Assembly (NCBI GenBank): GCA_009733775.1
Contig: WOGZ01000137.1
Coordinates: forward strand, 21,532 to 85,531
From: Alectoria sarmentosa
Lineage: Eukaryota > Ascomycota > Lecanoromycetes > Lecanorales > Parmeliaceae
Length of the DNA: 64,000 nt
Reading direction: 5' to 3'
Below the pieces are notes generated by a model, which saw only the letters and a program-made list of their open reading frames with translations, made no database searches and was not told the DNA's origin. Each line of letters begins with the position of its first letter. The first letter of the stretch is position 1. The translations under genes were made by a program, and so were the position numbers. Positions 25,201 to 35,154 of this stretch are shown piece by piece.

Positions 25201-27670
25201 ACACAGAAAATGGGGAGGTTGGTGTTTCTCGTAACAATAACGATCAGTTACTCACCTTATTCGCATTTCCTCGCGCACCACCATTCCTGTTGTTCAGTCC
25301 ACTGGGTCCCGCTCCGATATCGACAGCTGCTGCTCCACCAATTATTTGCGACCCAGGCCCTCCGCGTCGCTTTTTGTTTTCCTTCGTCGCTGACGGAGGT
25401 GCAAAGTTGCCAACGGGTGGCATCTTGATCTCAGGTCTTGGCGTCTGCACTTGAGCTTGTTGCACTCCAGCGCCATATCCCAAATCGCCACGGACGTTGC
25501 TGAGCATGGCTGCGTCTTCAGAGGCTTGCTTCGCAGCTGCTTGCGCTTTCGCTTGCGCCGCTGACTCTGGGAGGAATTGTTTGAAGTCTTCCAATAGATC
25601 TGGAGCTGAGCTGAAAAGCTGAGTTACTTGTGCGTACACATCCTGAATCGGCTTGGATTCCCTTTGATATGTCTGGAGAATCTCTAAAAACTGTTTATAG
25701 ATTTCAGGTTGTTGGGCAAAGCGATTCTGTCATCCACCATCAGTCAGCTACCTCTGGTGCTGGTCGGATTTATCACGGGCTTACCTTAATCTTGTTAACA
25801 TATCCGATAGCATGGTTGAATTCGACAGGACCTCTCTTTTCCAAGCCTAGTTGGCTGCTCGAAGTCAATGAGGCGTTGTTCAGTCCAACAGCAGCCTGGC
25901 CAAGACTGGTCGCTTGACCTCCACCAGGAGAGATCTGCGCCATCGGATGCCTCCCTTGGGCCCCATTTGTTGCAACGGCTGACACCGCATTCGACAAATG
26001 GGATACTCCCCGTTGCTCTTGCTGATGTGCGATCAGTGCGGCCTCTCCTTCTTGGTCGTCTCCTCCATAAGTCGCCCCAATTTCGCCACCCAACACGGCC
26101 TGACCAGTGAATAAAGGGTGTCCTCCAGAACGCGCATTTGAAAGCGCCCCTAGTCCATCTTCATCATGCTGTGGGGCCGGCCATTCGCCGTTTACTTGCG
26201 CACCTTCTGCATAAATCGTCTGTCGAGAGTTCTCTGTTGTTGAAGCACCATTGGGTACCCCGTTGACGCGGTTCTGGACAGACGGCATCTGGGACACTGT
26301 GGTCCCCATTGGAGTCGTCACTCGAATTGCATTAGGATCATCTCTCGTTCCACATTCTATTCTGTAACCAGGTGGTAAAAACGTGTTGAAGCCTTGTATC
26401 AGCTCTGGATGACCCGCAAACAAAGACGACACTCGATCAATTACGCCCGGGGTATCAATTGCCTGGCTCTTGAAGTCTTTCATGATATCCAGGAACTGAT
26501 TGTACACGTCAGGCTGATGTACAAACCGGACTTTCACCTGATCCAGATAACTCAATGCATCGTTTAAGATAGGTTGCTGCCCTTGCGACAAGGTGCCGAT
26601 TCCCGTAGACAGCTGCTGAGGAGTGGCAGCATTACTGAAGCCCAGCAACTGCTGAGGAGGAGGACCCTGCGTCACTTGCTGAGTAAACGGTCTCAAAGAG
26701 TTGTCGTTCTGTGCCTGCACTCCGTTACCAAACACATTGCCCGGTCCACTTGGAGCTCCTAGCGCAGCTAGAGGCTGAGACGTTGCTGCACCTACGCCAG
26801 GATGTTGGTCGTTCAAGATACCGTTTGGCCCGTGCAGAGTCGCTGGGACTCTTGAAGCCACAGGCTGTTGGATAGGGATGGCGCCAGTATGATTATCGCG
26901 AGGTGATTGATGCTGTTCACGTTGTTGTTGCTCCCGTTGTTGCAGCTGCTCGCGTTCCAACTGCTCGCGCTGTTGGTGTTCACGTTGTTGTTGGAGCAAT
27001 ATCTCGGTTTCCTGGTCGTATCGCCGCTGTGCTATCTCTTGCTGTATCTGTTGCTCCGTGAGCCGTTCCCTCTCGATGTCTCTTTCCATAGCCATAGCCG
27101 CTCGAGGAGACTGCTGCTGTTGCAATGAGGGACCCAGTGTAGGCAATGCGTAAACGGGAGCTTGGACTGGGTGGTGTTGCATGCCTGGAGGTGACTGCTG
27201 CAGCTGTGGAGCAGGCGGTCCACGAGCAGACTGTATGGACGCTACTGGAGGCATGCCTTGAGGGTTTGGAAGACTGTGACCGTTTGACTGACCCGAGAAG
27301 AACGGCCCTGAAAAAAAGATGTCAGCAGGTGCTCGAGACCTCGGCATACAAACGGGAGTGCTTCCTGCATGAGACGGACATACCAGACTGTTGTAAGAGA
27401 GAGGACCCATTCATCTGTGGTGGAGGAGCTTGATGCAGGGTCTGAGGTTGGCTTGGTCTGATGACAACGCGATCAGTAAGAAGTCCATCCGCAAGATGAT
27501 GTATGCCGAGAAGATCTACGCGCGCATCACGAAGCTTTGTGTTGGTACAAAGAGTGGACTCACCCAAATGTCCCAGACTGTCGTTGCTGCCCTAAAGCAT
27601 GTTCATTGTTGGCTGGAGGTGGCCCACTTCCTAGAGCCGGTGGCCAGCCGTTGCCATTCTGTGGGTTCAT
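22222..27670 (-). CDS. sin3: Sin3 transcriptional corepressor
   Basis: Scaffold of the Rpd3/HDAC histone deacetylase complex in the nucleus. Six exons were placed: 27670-27564, 27457-27384, 27307-25785, 25726-25256, 24985-22862 and 22809-22222, giving 1628 aa. A Gln/Pro-rich N-terminus (poly-Gln between about 110 and 170) precedes PAH1 (about 305-375, ALSYLDQVKVRF). PAH2 (about 553-625, AIGYVNKIK/NRFAQQPEIY) is split by intron 3. PAH3 (about 772-845) reads FFDRVRKFIGDKRTYSEFLK. The Sin3 HDAC-interaction region follows, with LGPSYRMLPK, WVSHPTWASED and FEESLHRIEEERHDYD. All exon phases agree, but the fourth intron (25255-24986, 270 nt) is long and its acceptor uncertain. The stop is TGA at 22222-22224. 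Confidence 0.92.
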
Positions 27671-28603
27671 CTCACGGACGGAGAAGACAGCCGGGCTGGG
27701 AGACCAGATTATTAGCATGTCTCAATCTGCATCTTGTTTTTGCTTGTTAGCATAGCTGGCATACCTATGAGGAAGTATATCTGGCTGCAATTCCACGAAT
27801 TAGGGATTCATGAATGATGCGAACAGAATCTGCAGGAGATCAGAGAGACGTTGTGCTCTAAATTTGCGCTCTCCACGTGCGCTTCAGAGCGCGCGTTTGC
27901 ACTCTTTCAACTTAAGAAAGAGATCTGGGATCTGGAATCTGGATGCAGCATAAGAAGTCTCTAGGGTATGTATCACGGTGCGAAAGAAGATACCGGGGGA
28001 AATGGAGCTGGAGAAGAGTGGTGGAGAGGATGTTGGCGCACTGGAGAAAGCTTGCAGGGGGCGTCACCGGTCGGCATTAAGCTGTCACGTTGATCCCGCC
28101 GCTAAGCCCTTTGCGGACGGGATTTTAAGCTTTTGATATTTATTCAAGACAATTCACTTCATAGTGGTATATGTGAAGTCATTCTGTATTTCATTAATCA
28201 AAAACGTCTACAGGAGTTGGCTCCGCCACTGCTGAAAGAATTTAATCTTGCCCTAAAGGAGTATGAAGGAGAATAGTCACGACGAGATGCCACAACCACG
28301 CAAAGTAAACAAAGCTGCAAGATCACCCCTGGACGGCACCCGGCACTGAAGAACGCGGTGCATCAAACATCCATCCCTGAGCCTGAGCATTGCCCGATAG
28401 ATTACAGATTCCAATTCTTGACATCAACTTGTCAAACATGTAGGAACCCCAAGTCCTCTGCCTCATGATGCGTAATTGAGACAGCCCTTGATGATCCACT
28501 GCGATTTCTCTAGTCAGCATATCCCTTTTCAAGATCAAAAATTGACTCATTTATGAGAGTTGTGAAGGTTATTTGACTTTCGCAACGTGCCTTGCAAATC
28601 AAA
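27671..28603. other. SIN3 upstream region
   Basis: 933 bp between the SIN3 start codon and the end of the fasciclin gene, both on the minus strand. It must contain the SIN3 promoter and a long leader. No RNA gene or repeat was recognised. Confidence 0.4.
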
Positions 28604-29401
28604 TTAGGGTATGAAATTGGGAGACAAAGGGCTTGGGAAGCTGCTTACAACTTCTCCATTCGAAACCTGGCTTGCTATACTTGAAATTTCAATGTTGCCC
28701 GGTTGGACCTGGGTTACATCAGCATATATGTTGACACATGCAGAGACGGCGGGCCAGAGGCCACGATTTCTCGGCTGGCCATAGGGATGCGCAGCGCATT
28801 TACGATGATTGCGAAGGGAACGTACCATCTTCTTCCCATCCTTCTCCTCCCACCATAGCTTCCGTCCGCCTATCGAATCTACTTTCTCCTCTTCCTTCCA
28901 CGGACTGACAGGTATAACATGCGCCTCCACAAATCTCTTCAGATTCCTTTGTGCCCTATTCTCTCCACTTTGGCCTTCATACGCCTTTGCTCCTAGCTCA
29001 TTGTAGTCTTCCGGATCTTCCCAAGGTTTCCTCGGCAGCTTTTGTAATTCGGAATTCAAGGGTGCCAACACCGTAGTATTTTGATCGTTGGCAGTCAAGC
29101 GCTTAGAAATGTTGTCTATATCTCTAGTGAAACCAGCGAAGATGTTGATAACACGCTCCTTGCCTATAACATCTGATATGCTGACGCCACTTGAGTCACC
29201 AGACGACCCATCGTCGTTGTTGTCCTTTTTAGGGGGCAGGAGGATGTTTGGGATGTTCATAATGGGGCTTTGGCCGTTGGAAGCGGGCTTTGCGGGAGAT
29301 TTGCTTGAGCGAAAGAGGCTTGGTAGGACAATGAGCTGGCATGCAGCATTTGACGCCTGGAGACTAAAGGTAAGTAATATTACAGAGGCTGAGAACTTCA
29401 T
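28604..29401 (-). CDS. secreted fasciclin (FAS1) domain protein
   Basis: Two exons, 29401-28826 and 28708-28604, encode 226 aa. The first 19 residues form a signal peptide (MKFSASVILLTFSLQASNA). The FAS1 domain begins near residue 75 (VSISDVIGKE), with H1-like TVLAPLNSELQKLP and the conserved HVIP. After the intron come the strands VQPGNIEISSIASQ and VSNGEV. The protein is probably secreted or cell-wall associated, and FAS1 proteins usually act in adhesion. The 117-nt intron is a multiple of three and has no stop, so retention would add 39 residues. Splicing is favoured because it joins GKKM to VQPGNIE as in other FAS1 proteins. The expected hydrophobic last strand after NGEV is weak, so a further 3' exon is possible. 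Confidence 0.72.
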   Translation of the reverse strand: MKFSASVILLTFSLQASNAACQLIVLPSLFRSSKSPAKPASNGQSPIMNIPNILLPPKKDNNDDGSSGDSSGVSISDVIGKERVINIFAGFTRDIDNISKRLTANDQNTTVLAPLNSELQKLPRKPWEDPEDYNELGAKAYEGQSGENRAQRNLKRFVEAHVIPVSPWKEEEKVDSIGGRKLWWEEKDGKKMVRSLRNHRKCAAHPYGQPRNRGLWPAVSACVNIYADVTQVQPGNIEISSIASQVSNGEVVSSFPSPLSPNFIP

Positions 29402-30075
29402 GGCGTAATCCCTTAGTTATTGTAGGTTGATGGGATGGAGATGAATTGCCCTTTGCCAAGACTCTTTGGAGTCCTCGGGTATGTCGTAATTTTTCTACCG
29501 GGGAAAAAAAGATCATGTGCTTGCGATCAGGAGCTAACACTTCACGAGATAATATTAAAAAAAATTGGGTTTGATCTGTCTATGTATGCTAGATACAAAG
29601 AGACAAACTTTGTACTTTGGGTGGACACGATGGGTGATAATTTAGAGAATAGAAAGATTAAAAGCTACAAATGCTGAACGAAGTGCATCAGCAAAAATAT
29701 TTGGGCTATAAAGCTTGAGGTTCTTTGCTCTCAAGCGCATCTTTGAGGACGAGCACTGAAGAGTGGAATGCAGTCTGCCAAATCCTTCTGAACGCTTGTC
29801 ATCGTACCAATTTCAATGCCTCATTTGTACATGGGGCAGACCACGCTCGCCGGCTACTCCTATATCTCCTTTGGCATTGTGTACATCTTTAGAAGTCAAC
29901 TTAGATGAGTGGTCGAATGATGCAGCAGTCAATTTTGCCGTCTCCGTCGAATCTCTCTTGCGTATCATTCTTCTCTTACATCTCAGCAGCCACAACGCCC
30001 AAGTCCATCAACGTGTATAAGATTATTACCGCTTGCTTGGAAATCAAAATGGAACAACCATCGAAACAGAAGTAA
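29402..30075. other. intergenic region
   Basis: 674 bp between the fasciclin start and the LMBD1 stop, both on the minus strand. It has no coding-like frame and no repeat that I can see. Confidence 0.4.
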
Positions 30076-31973
30076 TCATTCTTCTTCATCACGATCAATG
30101 CTTTCACGGCCTCTTACTGCACCACCTGTCGACTTCCTGGCTTTTCCCGTAATGTCTTGCCAAGTTGCCCCAAACCTTCTACCGGTGCTCGCCAGTAGGC
30201 CTTCCTCTTCGTCCTCCTCAAGGTCTTGATCAAGCTGATACGCATCCAACTTAGGCGTTCGGAATAGGGACAGGAGGAAAATAATGAAGTAGATAGCTAA
30301 AGGCGATATTAGCCAAAGGACGGGAAACGGTACAGGATTACGTACCCAAGAATGCGATCTGGGCCCAGAAAGTCACGTCGCCGAAGAAAGAGAAGTTGAT
30401 CGTCATACTGTCAATGAACGTGCTTAGTACACTAGCAGTGCAGACATTCGCGGCAGCTTGAGAAGTAGACACTTCCGAACAAGGTTTGATGGCCTTCGTA
30501 TGGTTTGTACAGTCCGGTTGATCGTCAGGGTGCCTGAGTGGACGATCGCAGAATGTTTGTGGGCCATAGTGGGCGTATTGTGGGGCGACCAACATGGCCA
30601 CGGAGTATTGAATTGCCAATGCCATCAACGTTAGCAAAATCGTAGCCAGAAGTAGCGCTTGAGGTGATGTATGGCCTTTCCGGATTTGGAAAATCTTGAG
30701 CCAGAGGAACCGAATACCAATCGATGCTATGCCGACAACGGAGCTAAAGAAAAAGAAGAGCACCAGGAGGAGGAAGATGACGTAGTCGATTGGGAAGATT
30801 TTGGCAGACTTGACGAAAATCCAGTTCATTGGGTTGAAGATCTTGTTGTGGCCCAGTACATAGCCGCAGTGGCTTTTGCAAATCGAGTTCTTTACCTTGT
30901 CGATGAACGTGATAAGCATGCATACCCAGACAAAGATTGCCACGAGCATTAACAAGATCCCACCAAGTAGCTTGAGCGGGCGGAATACAGCTTCTGTCTT
31001 CGTCCAGGCTCTGAGAAGCCACCCGTGGCCCTCTCCGCTAGCCTCTGCTGCCAAGCGCTCGCGGCGAACAAGAGTCCGCTCTTCTCTGACAAGGGCATCA
31101 AGTTCCCGGCGGTCCTTTGCAGGCAATCCATCTTCCCGGCCTTCATTGCGCATTTCAAGTTGTCGTTGACGTTCGCGGTTCTGTTCTAATTCAGAGGCCG
31201 TATTCGCGCTCAAGGTTGGTGCCGATATTGCTGGTGCCGATTTGATCAATGCAACAGGAAGTAAAGCAAAGCCCGCAGCAGTGTAGAGGGCGTAGATCAA
31301 AGTTCCAATGGTGATGAGCAATCCTAGGGCAAAGGTTAAGGCCCGTTCTCCATCTATTGGTGAGGTCGACGTTAGCAAAGGAACTCAGTTGCACAGGGCA
31401 GGTGTTTAGCTCACGATTTTCATCCTCGAGAATGTGCTTGAAAAAGTCCAGGTCGTAGTGAGCACCCTTGCGATCCTTTGCAATAGGTACAAAGAAGCCC
31501 ACGAGGAACAGGATGATGACCAGGGCAATGAATGCAATCGTATACTTGAAAGCGCCCCAGAATCTTGACCCGATTGTCTGTTGGCCCTCCTCAGATGCGA
31601 CCTCATCATATTCTTCATGCCAGAAGTAGGTAAATGGTACCAGGAGGAGACAAAGTAGAGCATCTAGAGAGAACAGGGTGTAGTAGACGATTCTCAAGGT
31701 GAGTTTTATGCTGTCAACCTCGTTCTGGGTGGCCCAATCTTTCCTGGTGCCATGTTTTGAGGAGGTCGTAGACGAGACCAACGCTACATCCACAGGTAGA
31801 AGGAGTACGGTGGCAAGTAGTGATGTGAGTGTGAAGATGGAAACTATGGTAACAATAGCAGATCGTTCATTGGAAGCTTGATAGAGGTAGACGAAAATGG
31901 AAGATATTACAACCACGAGGACAACCACAACGGCGTAGACAACCCAGATGAGAGTTGACTGAATGAGAGCCAT
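30076..31973 (-). CDS. LMBD1-like lysosomal/vacuolar cobalamin transporter
   Basis: Three exons (31973-31415, 31353-30346, 30296-30076) encode 595 aa. The N-terminus (MALIQSTLIWVVYAVVVVLVVVISSIFVYLY) is the first of about nine membrane helices. Later blocks such as LRIVYYTLFSLDALLCLLLVPFTYFWHEEYDE, ALYTAAGFALLPVALIK and NKIFNPMNWIFVKSAK are typical of the LMBR1 domain of LMBD1. A charged cytosolic loop rich in Arg and Glu (about 230-290) lies between helices. Exon 3 gives the last helix (LAIYFIIFLLSLF) and an acidic tail ending RDEEE. In animals the protein mediates B12 export from lysosomes. Fungal substrates are not established. Confidence 0.88.
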
Positions 31974-32118
31974 GGAGGCTCTAGTATTCCAGGTTTGTGA
32001 TAGGAACAGTAGAGAAGTAGGAAGGGCGAATGTGGAGGAACGATGTCCGTTGGAAGATGCGGAGGGGCAGTGTTTGGGCCCGGAAACTTGCTTTGGCTGC
32101 GGGTCATTGCACAGAAAA

Positions 32119-32188
32119 CACACCCTTGGCGTCGATCATCACGCTAGCATTTGAGAGCGCTCAGTCGATTGGCAGCTTCCTTCCTCAA
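32119..32188 (+). repeat. 70-bp dispersed repeat, copy A
   Basis: About 90% identical to 48770-48840 in the same orientation. The shared core is CTAGCATTTGAGAGCGCT. Most differences are C/T transitions. It lies upstream of the LMBD1 start codon and beside an AT-rich stretch. Confidence 0.8.
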
Positions 32189-32299
32189 TTCGTATTACAA
32201 TCAAATTAAAAATAAAAAAAATATAAGTAATTGATCGTATGTAATATTTTTCAAAAAATTATCGGTATCTTTGGATTTGGAGCTTCGAACCATCGGGCT

Positions 32300-32338
32300 G
32301 TTAGGGTTAGGCTTGGCGAAGCCAAGCGTAGCCCTAAC
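32300..32338. repeat. 18-bp inverted repeat (hairpin) with TTAGGG/CCCTAA ends
   Basis: The left arm is 32300-32317 and the right arm 32321-32338, with the 3-nt loop GAA. Sixteen of 18 positions pair. The inner seven (GCTTGGC/GCCAAGC) and the outer seven (GTTAGGG/CCCTAAC) are perfect. It lies about 110 bp upstream of the HeLo gene start. Confidence 0.75.
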
Positions 32339-32446
32339 CAAGAGTCTTCTCTTGTCCAACCTGGTGTTATACATATATCAGTAGACTGTGGACACGCGGG
32401 CTGCTATCGCTCCTCTCGGTCTGTTCTTCTCGCACGTTGAGCAGAC

Positions 32447-34286
32447 ATGGATCCTATCAGCGCCGCAGGCATTGGCCTTAGCGTTATATCGCTGGCCCTC
32501 CAGGTATTCGCAGGTTGTGTGAAAGGTAATGCACTTGCTTCTTCTACGTCTAGCTGCATCAACAGTACAAAGCTCATCGTTGTCTGGAGGCTATCAGCTT
32601 TTTTCAGACGCCGAGGGCATGCCCGCAGCTTATCAGCATCTTCGCGTTCGCTTGCGCATCGAGCAAACCCGCCTATTGAATTGGGGAGAAAAGGTTGGCT
32701 TGATCGAGGAGAAGCTCAATGATCCAAGCCGAGTACTACAGTTGAATAGGAATTTTATCATTGATATTTTGCTCGAAGTACAAATACTCTTCAGAAGCTG
32801 TGTTGCTATTCAGGACAAATTTGATCAACTTGTCCCTCAAAAACCACCAGAGAATGATATGGCAGCATCCAATAAGGATATATTCAATCGCCGCTTCCCC
32901 AAAGGAACGAACACGATGCTGAGTAAGACTCTAGGCTTTTTGGAAAAGGCACCAGAGGTGCCCAGGCGCCTGCAATGGGCGGTCGTGAAAAAGGATCGGT
33001 TCGAAGGGCTCGTGGAGAAGCTCATTCATTACAATACTTCCATCGAGGCTTTGCTGGACAGCACAGCCATTGACCAACTCCAAACATTGCAGCAACAGAC
33101 CTACATGGCTATTTTGCAGCTGAATAGCGACGTCGTTGAGCTGAAGGAAATTTCTCTCGCATTGCAGATCAGGACCAAGGAAGGCAACCAGGGCAACGGC
33201 GCAATGGATCAAGCAACCAGATCAAACATTGGTCAAGCTCAAGACAGAAACCAGGCAACCTTCTCCCGCTTAGCTGATTTCAAAGCTCAGCAGATGCAAC
33301 TGGAAGTCAACCCGTCCGTCGCCACACTTGACCCCATACCAATCACCGATATCGCCTTGAAGGCATCAAGCGACGTACGCTCGGAAGCAACCTATCGAGG
33401 CAAACGCATCTGGATTGAGTGGAAACAGTACATATCCGGTCACAATACAAATTCGAAATGGATTCTCACAATCGAAGATCGAATAAAAAAACTTGCTTTT
33501 CTTCTAGGCTCAGACAACAAGCCACCACAATTCAACGCGCCTCAATGCCTGGGTTATTTCAAAGACTCTACCCACAAGCGTTACGGCTTCCTTTATGCCA
33601 AGCCGTCCGGCGTACCGCCCAAAACTTCACCCACATCTCTATTCAATCTCATCCATTCGACAAGCGCTAAGCCTCCCTCGGTCACCAAACGAATTGCTCT
33701 TGCACACGCCGTCGCTCGCTGTCTCATGTACCTGCACTCCGTCAATTGGCTACACAAAGGACTCCGAAGCAACAACATCATCTTCTTCATACCGCCAGGT
33801 GAATCACCGACATACTCGGATCTTTTGATCGCAGGTTTCGAATACGCACGTCCAGACTTCCCAGACGAGGAGACTGAGCCACCACCCGAGCACTCGGACC
33901 ACGACATTTACCGGCATCCGGCAATCTTCGCTCGTACAGTGTCTCGCTCCCAGAAGTCCCACGACATCTACTCTTTAGGCATCGTGCTGGTAGAAATCGC
34001 GTACTGGAAGCCGATTGACGAGGTCATGGAAATGCCAAAGGAAGTCCGAGCCGCGAGGTCGAGGGTGAAGAAAGTCAGAGACCTGTTGCTCAATGGAGAG
34101 TACTTGGACTCCGTCGAGGGCCGCGTGGGAGAGGTTTATGCAAATGCTGTGAGGAAGTGCTTGACTGGTGGGACAGACTTGGGAATTGAGAAAGGTGCCA
34201 ACGAGAGCGATGTTGAGGTCGGCGCGCGTATGCAGGAGATCTTCGCTGAGGACGTTGTCGGCAAGCTTCGTGATGTGAAGGTATAA
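32447..34286 (+). CDS. HeLo-domain protein with C-terminal pseudokinase domain
   Basis: Two exons (32447-32525, 32590-34286) encode 591 aa. The N-terminus (ISAAGIGLSVISLALQVFAGCVKGYQLF, read across the intron) is a HeLo-type hydrophobic helix, followed by LRVRLRIEQTRLLNWGE as in the fungal prion-inhibition-and-propagation family. HeLo helix bundles target membranes and trigger cell death in heterokaryon incompatibility systems. Residues about 330-585 form a protein-kinase-like domain: YLHSVNWLHKGLRSNNIIFF at the catalytic loop, LLIAGFEYARP at the DFG position, then HDIYSLGIVLVEIAYWKP. The catalytic-loop Asp (HRD) is replaced (HKG) and DFG is absent, so catalysis is unlikely. The kinase-like part may act as sensor or regulator of the HeLo part. 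Confidence 0.85.
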
Positions 34287-35154
34287 TGTGAAGCATGTGT
34301 TGTACCAAATGAAGGGACATCCTGGGCGCAGCCATGTAAGCCACTGGACCGTAGGGATGTGAAGTACATACCAAACACAACGATTTTCCTGGGCGCAGGT
34401 ACTGTACATGAGTCATTGGATCACCAGAAATGGTTTTCTACGTGAGCGAAAATACGCTCAGCCAAGACTGGTGCGACCAAGTAGTCTCTCACCTCAGGTA
34501 CTCCCGCTGTGAACTTTGGAGATGAGTACCAGCGACGTCCACACTCCCCCTTTGCTCTTCTCCTGTTTCCAGCAATGTGATATAGGTCGAAGCATTCAAA
34601 ATTTCACAATTATCAATCAAAAGAAAACCGCGCATGTTTGTTTGGCCGAGTATCTTCATATCATGCCCTTGAGTCCCTCCTTCCCTCAACCTATATATAT
34701 CCTTTCCCCATCTTTCATGTAATTTGCAGAACCAAAATTCCTGACCGCCGACGGGTTGCCAAAGGCAATTTGTCTGCTTGTGCTGTCTTTTGCGCGTCTA
34801 ATAGATTTTTTTGAACGGCTGTGATGCAATTTTCTTAGAATGGCAAGGACTAAGGTCTCTATAGGCGACCAAAGTGCTATACATGAACTAGCGACCCTCA
34901 GATGAGAGAGTCGTCGTTCGCTGCTTCTGTTGTTGACAGAGTCAATCATTCATTACGGGTATTGCCGAAAGAAAGCTTGTAAGAGATGGAGAAGGTGACA
35001 GCAATATCTGTCAAGTAATATCTTGCGAAATATCGACTACCAGACTCAAAGTCGCAGAGTACCAAATCCAATACATATATCCTTATATGCCAGACGTGCT
35101 GCCTCGAATAAGCTCCGACGCCCCACAGACTCAATCCTGCCGAGAAGCCGACAT
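34287..35154. other. convergent 3' intergenic region
   Basis: 868 bp between the stop codons of two convergent signalling genes. Reading frames on both strands are short and overlap. No repeat or RNA gene was recognised. Confidence 0.4.

Larger units (their letters stand above)
31974..32446. promoter_or_regulatory. divergent promoter region with a repeat copy and a hairpin
   Basis: 473 bp between two divergent genes. It contains a 70-bp repeat copy (32119-32188), an AT-rich stretch (about 32190-32275), and a strong inverted repeat (32300-32338) just upstream of the HeLo gene. No other promoter element was recognised. Confidence 0.5.
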
